Assembly: GCA_000507305.1 (NCBI GenBank) | Contig: DF239817.1 | Span: forward strand, 2,168 to 66,167 | From: Breviolum minutum Mf 1.05b.01 | Taxonomy: Eukaryota > Sar > Dinophyceae > Suessiales > Symbiodiniaceae | Direction of reading: 5' to 3' | DNA length: 64,000 nt | In this document: positions 12,801 to 23,780 of the stretch, one piece after another | How the letters are laid out: each line of letters opens with the position of its first letter | How positions within the stretch are numbered: position 1 is the first letter of the stretch | The notes under the pieces: generated by a model | What the model saw: only the letters and a program-made list of their open reading frames with translations | Databases searched by the model: none | Told to the model about the DNA's origin: nothing | Position numbers and translations under genes: made by a program

Positions 12801-13259
12801 GCGCTATGTTTCAATGTCGGTGTTGAAAAAGAAATATAAATAGATAATAAATTGTTTGTGCTTTGTGGGATCCTTGGAAGCAGTGCAGTGTTTCGCTTTC
12901 CATGCTATACCATTGGACAAGGCGACGTTTGGTATCTTCTGTATTTCTTTGTGATATTTTTGCAACATCCGGTATTGGCAGCCCAAGTTTCTCTTTTGCT
13001 GATCCACAAGGACATTGGTCCGATTGCGACCAGAAGTTCTGCAACTACAAACTGGATCTCAAAAGTGGGATGCAGAGGACAGACGTTGAGGGTCAAGTTT
13101 TGTGGAGTTTTGGAATCTGAAAGATCAACGTTTGGTAATGAAAACTCCACAAAACTACTGAAATATCGATGTGTAGATCTTTAGGCATGCTGCTACTGTA
13201 GGATGTGTTCAATAAATCTATCATCCAGGAGGAGCATTGTCAAATTCTTCCATCGAAGT

Positions 13260-13680
13260 TCATTGTTGCACTGCTAAAGAGCCTGGCCAGGCGAGTCGGC
13301 GTGGCCTCAGTGAGTGGCACAGCGGTGTCTTTGGGACACATCTACTACGAGGATGCCAGGTCCGGAGCCAATTGTGGCGGTCCAAACCGAGGGGGACAAC
13401 GGCTGAACAGCTTTGACGTTGTTGAAGTCGTTGAGGTGGAAGAGCTGATGGTGGTTCACGAGCTGCTGGTGAAACATTCGCTTCACAAGGTCCGAGTCGA
13501 CACCAAGGCTCTTGCGCAAGGCGCAAGGCACGGGCCCAGAGGGCCATTGCGGTATCACCCGCAGGCCCTGAGGGCCACCCCAGAAGTGCCCGAGGTGATG
13601 CGGTTTCGACCGCAGGCTTCGAACTTCGTTTCATTGTTCGTAGGGTGGGAGGTATATAAGGTGCTTTTGCTAAAAGATAG
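13260..13680 (+). other. GC-rich island, possible exon
   Basis: This stretch is clearly richer in G and C than its flanks and is open for over 100 codons on both strands. On + a segment reads FDVVEVVEVEELMVVHELLVKH and stops being convincing after a possible CACAAG|GTCCGA donor near 13491. On - the frames are rich in Pro, Gln and Ala. It could be a single exon, or a fragment of a repeat or transferred piece. I cannot choose the strand. Confidence 0.25.
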
Positions 13681-13954
13681 ATGAAGATTCGATCCTCAAC
13701 AGGTTTTCAAGTTTGAAGTGTTAAATCGATTTCTTGTGTGTTTCATTGAAGCATCTGAAAACTGGCAATTCGTTCCGAGGTGGTATTTTCAAAATTGTCC
13801 TTCTTTTTCTGGTTGTTGTGCTGTCGTGCCACCGCTGCTTCAGTGATTCAGGGACTCAGACATGCTCCACATGAGCGGGCTGCTGCGGATGGACGCAAGC
13901 CTGTGACAGATCGGATGTTTCAGATCCGATCCTGTGACGACTGAGGTGAAGGCC

Positions 13955-13985
13955 ATGCTGGGCAAGACTGGTGAGACTGGTGAGA
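13955..13985. repeat. ACTGGTGAG minisatellite
   Basis: GACTGGTGAGACTGGTGAG is a short tandem of a nine-base unit. A related array, ACCGGTGTG, lies at 48850-48884, so the motif is dispersed in this genome. Confidence 0.5.
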
Positions 13986-14671
13986 AGAGATTTTCTGAGT
14001 CCCAAAGCTGCCGGAAAAGACGTCATGACGAAGTCGCGCCTGAATGAGTGGAGGAAAAAATACGTCTAGAGTCCGGTCAAGCTTGCTGCTCCATTTGCTT
14101 GTTGATCGTTGCTCTTCTTCTCGCTCTGTCATTTTTAGCCATGAAAACCATTTTTGAGGATGTGGCACATTTCTGGAGTGGCCTTTCATGCTCTTCCTCT
14201 TGGTGAGCACATTCCAGAGGCCTTGGTGAAGCTGGGGATATGGAAGTTTGACTGTATGACGGACCCGCAGGAGGTGAATTTTACGACTTTGTCCATCGCG
14301 CGGGATCTGCGACCATCTCAGGGGGTTTGTTGTGGAGTGTGTGTTTCCTTGTGCTTCATCTCGGGGCAAACTTTGGGATCGACGCTTGAGGTGGGTTTTT
14401 GCCATTCATATACTTTCCATCTCTTCACTTTCCCCAGAGCCAGCTGGCTCAATTATAAACAATGGATGTGGGGCCGGGCTGCCAGTTACCCACCAAACAC
14501 CTGCCATATCGGCCGTTCTGTCCTTAGTTTTGACAAAACTCAAAAAGATTGTGAGATTCTTGTTGGTACACCGAAATCAATGCCCGCCTATTCCAAGGTT
14601 ACACGGCCACCGGAAGCATCCTTCCCATCTTGCTCGCTTGAGGGCGTGGGCGCGATGGCGACCGGTGGAAG

Positions 14672-17600
14672 GGCAAACTCTTCGCATTGTGTTGGGACAT
14701 TTTATTTGCTTCTCATGCTTTTTGGCGCCATGGCACGTACTGCCAGTATTTCTGGACCTCAAGATTGCAGCAGATCCTAATTTGCCAGGCCTTACTGAAA
14801 AGAATCTTCCAATTACCACCACTGCAATCTTCTTGGGCTGGCTGGTGGGTTCTGTGTGTTTAAAGCGCTTGATGGAAGCCTTCAACAAGGAGCAACTGGT
14901 TGCTGGTTGCGCTTGCGGCCTTGTTCTTGTGACTTTGGCCACAGTGACATTGCTCGACTTGACTGCTGGTAACCTGGTGATTTTTACCTCCATCCGCTTC
15001 GTGTACGGCATTTTGCTGAATATCACCGGCATTCAGATCGTTCACATCCAAGAGCTAATGCCAGGCAGAGAGAACCAGGCTTGACCAACAAACACTTTAA
15101 GTTTTTTGAACTTTTCAAGCACTGCAAATACAAAAATCCCTCCGTCATTTTGAGTTATTTTGAGCTGAAGGTTAGTGTGGCTGCAAACATTGGCTACTGT
15201 ATTGTGTTGATCCTCATGTCATGGATGTGTGGTGGTCCAACCTTCAGCATGGACTGGAGACTGGAAGCTATCTTCTGGAACGGTCTACCTATGCTTGTTG
15301 GTCTCGCTTTGATCTTTCCAAACTTTTTTGATATCTTCAAGAAACAGAACGCACATCCAGAAAAGGAGATGAAGGGGAAGACAACATCGGAAAAGAAAGC
15401 CATGTTGTCAATGGACACGATAAATTCGATGTTAGAATGTATGGTGACCTTTTTGGCCTGTGGCTGTGGCTTTTATGGCTTGAGCTACTGTGCTGGGAAA
15501 CTCTCCACGGATGTTTATCTAAGTACAATTCTCCTGAGTGGAGCAGACATCCTTGGGTATATGGCAGCATTAACAGCGAACTCTTGGGGTAGGACTAGGT
15601 TGCAAGGAGCATGCTTTGCACTGGCTGGATGTTGTTTCTCGCCTTTTATTCAAACATATTGCAAAATTAGATTTCACGTGAATCCGCATGGTGCTGCAAG
15701 TTGTCTTGTTTCTGATTCCTTTCTTGTACAGTATGTATGTCTTTCTCAGTTCGGGGTATGATTCATGCTCTTGCTGAGTCTTCCAATTTTGATTGAGGCT
15801 TATTTCTGTGCAGCAATGGTACGCCTGGAAGTCTTTTTGTGATTCTCCCAGCAATGGTGGGACGTCTCTGTTTAGACATTTGCTTCACGACAATCTACCT
15901 CGGCCTAGTAGAGGACTTCTCAGAGTCAGCGCAAATGACTGTCCTACCAGCCTGCAACTTGGCGTTCGAAATATTTTGTGCATGCAAACTTACGCATAGG
16001 CTTCAAGACAGCGTCAGCATTATGACCCGTTTTGCACCTCCTTTATTTTGGAGGGCTTCTCAGAACTTGCAACCCTTGCAGCATTTTGTGCGATCCACAT
16101 CGGTTGATGCAAATCTGTTGGGGCTGAAATAATGGTATTTACAAGATTCGCGAACCGTTCAAGTGATTGCCGAGTGGAATTACAATGTCCACATTCAAAT
16201 TTCTGCCCGGACGCTGTTTCTTTGAAGTGGTGTCTTCTGAATCATTCATAATTCCAGACGATATATGTTGAGTTATCACCTAGACAAGTCTGGGAATAGT
16301 GGCATGGTTTGGAAAAAAAAACGTCACATCTGGCCTCTACAATGGTGTCCTCCTCCCCGTTGTATTTGGGATGGCCCCACTCGACCCCCATCCACACCAA
16401 GCGTTAAGCGTGTCAAGCCCTTCCGGTCCATCTGCAACTGGCCCCAGATAGTTGACTTAGATTCAGGCCATGATGTTCGTCATTCATCTACTGCTTCTAG
16501 GGAATTGGCATGAGGTTGCGACAATCCTGGTATTTGCAGTCCGTTCCTAAAGGCTCGTAGGCTACTTCCTGACTAGCCAGTTTCAAGTACTGTTGAGCGA
16601 GGAGCAAATGCTAGTTGGATGTTTCCCTGTCCCATATCATTTTCTCACCAAATTGTGGGCCGTCGAAAAGCATCATGCAGTGTTTACTTATGTAGTGGAG
16701 GGGCGGTTGGGAATGAACGAAACTGGTTATTTTTCGCTCGATATGTAGAAATTTGATCTCTGTTCATATACACCCACTCCACTAACCCCCGACAAACCTT
16801 GTGTTTTTCACATAAAATGTGCCTGGAGTTCATCTTTGATCGTGAGTTACGTGTGATTGTGGCCGGCCCGCCGGATTCTGTATGTTTCAAGGAAAATGCG
16901 CTGATGTGTCGTGGTCACTGCGACCGCAAAGTTCCGTTCGTGTCCAAGCCAGGATGTTGACCAAGGGGCAGTGTAAGGAAAGGCCATGTTAGGTTATGTG
17001 ACTCACAATTCCTCACAAAACGGGTGTCGCTCCGCACCACATGCTTGGGACGTCAAAGGTATGCTTGTTCAAAGCTTGTTGAAGGCTTTGAGGTGGTGAA
17101 ATGTGGCAAATGCTGAAAAAGGATAGGGCTGTCCCGGTTGCGACTCGTAAAGTCAAGATTGTGTGACATCTGCCAGGTCATTGCACACACACACACACAA
17201 CACCAAAATTACCCGGAAAATTGTTTGTTTCTATGGTGTCGCTAATGATGATTTAGGCTTCAACTAGCACTCAAGCAGCACTCTAACCAGGGTATCATTT
17301 CGTGTTGGTGAAAACACTTGCTGTTTTCCTTCCCCATCCATCCCGCTTGGTAGGTGAAATTGTTGCCAGAATTGGAGGAATCATTGCACCTTATTGCGGG
17401 ACTCTCCCGTTGTATGTTTCCTGTCAAATCTTCGGCTTCCTTTGCGTGGCAGCTGCTGGTGCCACGGTGATGCAGTCGCAACGCCTGCCTGCTAAGTCAA
17501 ACCAGGAGGGGTTAGGGTCGAACTTGAAAGTTCAAAGGAATGTTGAAGGGGATGCATTCAAATTCAACTTCATTTGCAATTTGCGTCATGCAACTTTTTT

Positions 17601-17709
17601 GTCACTCAAAAGATTTGCTGTAGATTTACGTCTACAGGCGGCCCTTGGATCACAACCTGCTGAAAAGACGGAGGAATTGGAAAGGGAGCTGGCGTCAATA
17701 GCAGTGTAG
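14672..17709 (+). CDS. MFS carrier, SLC22/SV2-like
   Basis: Probable organic-solute carrier of the major facilitator superfamily, in a membrane; direction and substrate unknown. Frame-consistent exons are 14672-15078, 15171-15627, 15798-15953, 17354-17505 and 17638-17709, giving about 414 residues. The first exon carries a helix (FICFSCFLAPWHVLPVF) and three more hydrophobic segments. Exon 2 has two helices, a charged loop (KKQNAHPEKEMKGK), then GLSYCAGKLSTDVYLS and the loop ALTANSWGRTRLQ, which fits the MFS helix 8-9 signature. Exon 4 has EIVARIGGIIAPY, like the SLC22 helix 11 start. The C-terminus is charged (EKTEELERELA) with a stop at 17707. Its donors are GC, GA, GC and GA; all acceptors are AG|G. 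The N-terminus is incomplete. An upstream exon near 14216-14270 (ALVKLGIWKFDC) is possible. The 1.4 kb third intron could hide another exon. Confidence 0.6.
17184..17199. repeat. CA dinucleotide repeat
   Basis: A short run of CA repeats lies inside the large third intron of the MFS carrier gene. Confidence 0.85.
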
Positions 17710-19831
17710 ATAGGATCAGGATGATCAGGCGAAGTCAACCAAGAGGGTTGCTTTCGTCTATTGATTGAAATTTTTGCGAAGTTTTTGCACGTTTTTTTGT
17801 GGAAACATAGAGGATGCGCAGACCGAAAGTTTGCAAGGAACTTGTTTTCACAGTTTCACCCGCCTAGAGTTGACTGTTTCTGGCGAACATCAGGTTCCAA
17901 GCTTCGTTGACATTGTGTGAGAGTCCATAAGAGACCAATTTGCAAAGTCTCAAAATTGACCATGGAATCTGCAACTACCCAACTCGCCCGACAAACGCAT
18001 CTTCACTCGCATCTAATGATTGGAGCTGTGCGATGGTTGCTTCTTTGCAAAAACAGTAGCACTGGCTTGAGGCTCAGCGTTGCGCTGTGCGATGATCGCG
18101 CATCCCTTATTGGACAGTCGTGGTGACACTAATGTCATGTCTCATGAGGCTTAATTGTATTGGGCCCCTCCTTTTTGTTCTAGTCATGTTCCAATCCTGT
18201 ACTCGTTGGCTTGAATTGAACATGGATTGCAATGATTTGCCAATTGCTTCTTGTCCTTCACTGAATCCGTTTGGTTCCGAGTCTTGAAGGGCTTGCAACT
18301 GTTGACACCATTTGGTTTACACTTTGCTCGCTGGGCCAGTGGTGTCTGAGTTTCAAGGCCATAGGATTTGGGTGGTTTCGTTGGACAACTACTTCGCATG
18401 GACCTCAAGTGTATGACTTGTAGCTTTGATATGCTTTGATGTGATGTCGTGGATTGGGCTGAGCTTTATGACACATCGAAAGAAAACGACACCTTAAGAA
18501 GCAAATTCTCAAATTTAAAGCGGATTGACTGTAGAAACCTTGCTGCCCTGCCGATTTCACGTTTAGGAGACTTGTCCGAAGAATTTGGACTGGGAGCTCT
18601 TGAAGGACAGGTTTGACACGTTTCAGAATCTTGCCATTCAAAACTCATCCAAGAACGACAGGGTTTCTTGAGTCAAAGATCGGAATGAGTTTTGCTGGGC
18701 TGATGGGTGTTGGCTGCCTAGTCATAGATGAAAGTAGCCGATGCATTTGTCTTTGGATCCAAGAAAGCTTTCTGGTGTCTGTGCTTGTGAAAGTACTTTT
18801 TGTTTTTCTTTGATATAATTATTTAATTTACTTGTATGGATTTGTTTAATTAAGAGCTTGTGAAGAAATACAAAGAAGTGATCAAAGAGGTTGATGAGAG
18901 ATTTCAAAAAGGGCAACATAGCTTTCCCCGAGTTGAAGATTGAAGCAGCAGGGCGAATCAAAAGGAAACAGATCCTTGGGTCAACAATGCTTTTTTTCAA
19001 GACCAGTAGAATTGTAGGAGAGGTTGAGTCTTTGTTCAGCAGCTCTTTGTGCAGAGCAGATTGATGTGTGGCGACTCATCGTTCCTCAACTTCCATCAAA
19101 CTCTGGCAACCATATGAATCAATTAAGAAACAACATACAAGCGTATTATGGTCTTCTTCACCAAGCACCGTACCACAAACATAACAGGTATGTGCTATGT
19201 CATTTTCTTGAACAGATGGGGTTTGTTGAGTATTCAATGAAGACCCCACAGTGAGAGTGCAAAGATAATGTTGGGAGTGGAGCCTGGAACTTCTGGAACT
19301 GAAGCCAGGAGCGACATCGATGCGCAGAGGGAGTAGGTGTTATGGGTCAGACAACGAAAGCCTACCAGGAGTCGTTTGAAGATTCCAAGCGAAAATTGAA
19401 GCGTTTTGAGTTTGTCGTTTTCGCAGCAAAACTTCAAAGCTTGAAAAATTTCTTTTTCTTCCTGCGAAGGACTTGACAGTGTATCCTGAAGCTTTTGGAC
19501 TTCGTTTGCAGGCGCATCAGAAGTCCCAAATCGTCAGCAATTCCAATGACCTCGCTCGACCTTTAAATGATGCTTGCATTCTACCGGATTTCCCCTTCAA
19601 AAAAGTGACCTGCAAAATTCTGGGCGAATTCTTCAATTTGCAATGAATTCGAGGGGTTTTGGGTAGAATGAAGCACGCATCAAATTGAACGCTGCAGGAT
19701 TCTGTCAAGCGTTCTTCAAGTGAAGTTGGTGGGTGGCGAAATCCCAGTGCAATCTTTGACATTGAAACATTTGTAAGCTGTTGCATTCCATATAGAAAAT
19801 TTGCAGATTGGTTTCAAAATAGGACCTTGAG
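17710..19831. other. Gene-free stretch
   Basis: No exon with a usable AG|G start, coding character and donor was found. An AT-rich patch occurs near 18815-18855. Confidence 0.45.
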
Positions 19832-22759
19832 GGGATTCCCACAATCTCATTGCATAATCATGAGGACTTAATGACCGTCTGGTGTCGGTTGCTTGACTGC
19901 TTATCGAGGCGGGCTTCCGGCAGATCCGTCATGGACTGCCTGGTTGAAGGGGTGCCAACTTATGGCGACCTGGCCTCTGGAGGAAGGTTTTTTTGGGATG
20001 TTTTGGGATGCAAACCCCACACAGAAACTGCCAAGACATTTGCGTCTTGCATGACAAAACTAACGAAACATCTTGAAACTTTACTTGGCACTGATATTCT
20101 GGAGGGAAAACACTCTCCACTGACATTTTTTGTTGAAAGATATGATCAGCTTCAAAAAGAATCGGTGAGTCATGATCATGACCTTGAAATCTTCAATTTG
20201 GTTGCTGTTAAAAACATCAGCTGCTGAAAGGAATGTTTTTTTTTCAGCGCACGAACGTACTGTAGGTATTTCCTTGCCGGGTGGTGCAACTGGAATTGGT
20301 GACCACTTCTTGGAGAGCTTCGAAGGGAAAGGCCCAAACAATTACCACCCAAAGGGATGGATTTTCCCAGGTTGAAATGAAGAGGATCCAAAAAGTCTGA
20401 TCACTTGAGTAAGAAAACTTCCAGTAGAATGCATCACATGGTGCCACTGGTGCAGGGGAAGATGATCGAGCCGCTGGTGTCCAACCCTGAGGACAATGGA
20501 CAAGTAACATGAGCTAGACTTTAGATATCTTTAGATCATGTTGATGTGTGGAGTGTTGGGATATGTTCAGATTCAGATGACTTTGCTTACTTTAAGAACT
20601 TTTCAAAACTCTCCGAAATTCTTTCTTTGGAGCGCCTTTTTTGTTTTACGCTTTTTTGGATATCCAGTGGCTTCCAGCGGTTTCTTCGCTTCTGTTGGCT
20701 TTTGGCGGCTTTTGTGACTTTTCCGTTGTTGTTTGGCTCTTGTGTTTTCATTCCGGTTGTTTGCCCGGGGAAGCTGAAAAGAAAGGACTTTTCCACGAAG
20801 GTGGAAACAGACGAACCATGCGAAAATGACATCGGAGGTATCGAAAATAAAAACGGAAAAGATCAACATGAAATTATGAGAACACCATGGATATTATGAA
20901 AAGTAATAACAAGACAATACTGATAAAGGACATTAACATCTTCAAAATGAAGGGAACATAAAGAACATTCCGGAAAGAAAATCGGTTGACTATGACCAGA
21001 CAGGTGCTAAAAAATATGGAAAGAAAAACAAGAAAACACCCCAGCAGCTTGCAGGTCCGGGTAGTACGTGGCTCCATAGCTCCAGCTGTGGATATCGGCA
21101 TCCAATCTACCCATTCCTGACATCGATCGAAGCAGTTGCTGAAGCTTCTCAGCTTCTGCTGATAGATACCATTTCGGTTTTCTGCCATTATCATTTCAGG
21201 CATTCTCTTGCTGGATTAGCCCCTCAATGTTTAATCCAGGTCTGTGCATTCGCTTCCTCAAGCTCATTGATAAGATAACCGATCTCTTAAAAGGAGGGAT
21301 TTTCAAATTGGCGATAGAAGCTTATGTACTCCCAAGATCCGCAATTCAGTTCAGCATTCTCTTGAAGTGTGCCAAGGCGTCCAGCAGCTTGCATAGAGAC
21401 TCAGGTGTCGGGAGGGTCTGATGAAATTTCCGAAGACAAGCTGACAAACCGTAAAACCCTGCAGGTGGTGCCAGATGCATGTGCCTTGCCTCAGAGAAAT
21501 CTACTCCGCAAAAGTTCTGTTTATCCCTCGTTTGAAACGAGATGCTGAAATAGTGAAACGCTCGGAAATAGGACTGCTTCAGCCTCTGTGGTCACCCTTC
21601 CGTAATTTCTCAATTAAAATGCTTGAAGATCCAAAAAGCCACTTGCCAACCCTGCTGTGAGTGTTAATTACTGTCAGCTTTACCAGAGTGGTTCTGAGTT
21701 CACATTTTTTGAATTAAGATAGATCAGTTTGTACACGTATCACTTATAACATCTTTTCCCACACTTTCGGACGACTCCGTAGAGATGCTCGGATTGCTGG
21801 TGTTTACCACGAGGCCCTTTGCATGGCACGAGCGTTTCCTGCAAACACGAGGGTCAGAATGGCTAGAAGTGGAACGGCCTCAAAGGCGCGAAGATGATTT
21901 TCCGAAAAATATCTTGAAATCAAGATATCTTTGCTTTGCCACTTCCATCCCTTGAACAGTTGCGATACCTTCCTTTGGCATTCTGAGTTCATGCAGGACC
22001 TTCCGGCCCATGGCGGAGAGCAGAGTCACTTCCATCAACACACAATCCTCCAATTTCGGTACGTCATCAACTCAGTTGTTGGAATTTCGGATGGGAGAAA
22101 AACTATGAATCAACTCAAGTTAAAGGTGACCTTGATTTTTTTTCTTGATTCATCATGAAATCTGCAGAGATTCACCTAAATGAATTTGCTGTTTCTGAAA
22201 CATCTGAGGCCTTTGATACCAAAGCAAGTTTTGACGGGCTTTAGTGTGCCAGCGCAGCATCGTTGAGACCTCAACGACTCAAACTGAGGTGTATGATGCA
22301 CTTCTGACTTTAATATAAGCCTTCCAGAACATCATCCCAATCCATATATAATCCATGCAACACAAAAAAAACATCTTGTGGATTTGAAAAACACTCCTAT
22401 CACCGAGGTTTGGGAGATGATGATTTAAACTACAACTTGTGTCGGGCTCTCAGCTGAATCAGCTGAATCTCTGGTTCAAACTGTTGGATCTTCCTTGGAT
22501 TTGGGCTCCCAGAGGCGCTGCAGTCCACCGTCATGCGCAACGACAGTACCAAAGCCGTCGTCCTGTCGAGTGACAGAACAGATCAAGTGGAACCATAGAT
22601 TTTTTTTGGGCAATCAATTTATCCCCCTTCACCATGATAGCATCACATATGACTCATATGACTTTGTTTGGAAAACGCTTATGTTGTTATGCCAGGTCTG
22701 CCGCCATGGTTGGTGAAGATCTCATTGCCTCGAAAAGCGAAGCGCTTCAATCCTCCCAT
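19832..22759 (+). CDS. Unrecognised multi-exon gene
   Basis: Exons that agree in phase: 19832-20164 (111 codons, GTGAGT donor), 20266-20370, 20456-20503 (GKMIEPLVSNPEDNGQ, GTAACA donor) and 21997-22125 (DLPAHGGEQSHFHQH through MNQLKLK, GTGACC donor). Each begins after AG|G in phase 0. Further likely exons are one starting at 21465 (VVPDACALPQRNLLRK), 22515-22586 (ALQSTVMRNDSTKAVVLSS) and 22696-22759 (SAAMVGEDLIASKSEALQSS); the last is in a different phase, so an unplaced junction lies before it. The large first exon reads WCRLLDCLSRRASGRS and FASCMTKLTKHLETLLG, mixed alpha-helical, with no membrane segment. I do not recognise a domain. No start or stop codon was placed, and two genes could be merged here. 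Confidence 0.45.
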
Positions 22760-23160
22760 GTGATGCACTTACACTTCCATCAGTATCACTTGGCTGATCA
22801 AAGTTGAACACTTCACTTTTACGAGTTGAAAATATGACACCATCTTAAATGATATTGACTCAAAAGGGGAGTCTTAGGTTTATTTGCCGAAGTGTTATTT
22901 TTCCACTTTCTCTCTCGTTTGTTTATTCCATCTGGAGGCTAGGCTCATTTTTTGGACAGCAGGAGGATGAAGGCATGCTGCTGAGCTGTTGCATCTATCG
23001 TTTTGACATCTATTTTGGGGTTTCATCACAAAAACCTCAAGTTTTTCCATGCCTTTCAAGCTTGCACCATAGCCCTTGAGTCATTTTCTGTTTCCCACCT
23101 CGTCAAACCGTTTCTTTTTTACATAAAATCATGGGAGCATGATACCTCGGATGCAACCAG

Positions 23161-23780
23161 GAAGCAGCTCTGGGTCGGAGCTTGTCACAGAGGTGAGCTC
23201 TGAGTTTGGAAAATTTGAAAAGAAATTGAAATTCAAAGCGACAAATAACCTTTGTGAAGCTACGTTTTTCTGGTGCTTTGTTTCTGTCGTTTCTGTATCT
23301 TTGATCAACGCATTAAAGATCGAAGTCTTTGGCTTGATGTGAGTTGTAAAGGATCAACTTTAAATCTTTTGCGCTAGGATGTCTTAGAGTCTTCAGTGGC
23401 GAACAGCAAGCTTCGCTTCAGTCCATTGAGCAAAACACCGCACATTTCGCTAGGATGGCGCTGAGAGCGAAACTTCTGCCAAAGCTGCAGAATCGGAGGC
23501 AAGCGATGCTTCCTTAGCGCAGGAGAGTGGACCATCCAGGTTGGAGGTTCGAGGTGAGAATCTCAGTCTGGTGCTTTTCTGGATCAATCATATCAATCCG
23601 CTCATTGAAACTTTTTCGCAAAAACTGTTTTTCTTCTAGAATTTGGAATACAGCTGACTTTTCTTCCCAGGTTCGCGACGTCGCAAAGGACGTCAGGGCC
23701 TCGGCCATGCGGCAGAACAGATTTCAAGATTTTGGGATATTGGGGAAGGAAAATTACCTTGGCATGCAGACGGTTGAAAC
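23161..23780 (+). CDS. Unrecognised gene 3' end, Ala/Glu/Ser-rich
   Basis: Exon 23161-23192 reads EAALGRSLSQ and ends at a GTGAGC donor. Exon 23454-23553 reads DGAESETSAKAAESEASDAS then LAQESGPSRLEVR, with a GTGAGA donor. A terminal exon from 23671 continues in phase 1 with basic residues (SRRRKGRQGLGHAAEQ) to a stop at about 23778. The second exon looks like a disordered acidic linker. The terminal exon is also open in phase 0 (VRDVAKDVRASAMRQNRFQ), so its frame is not certain. It may be the end of the gene described just upstream. Confidence 0.35.
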
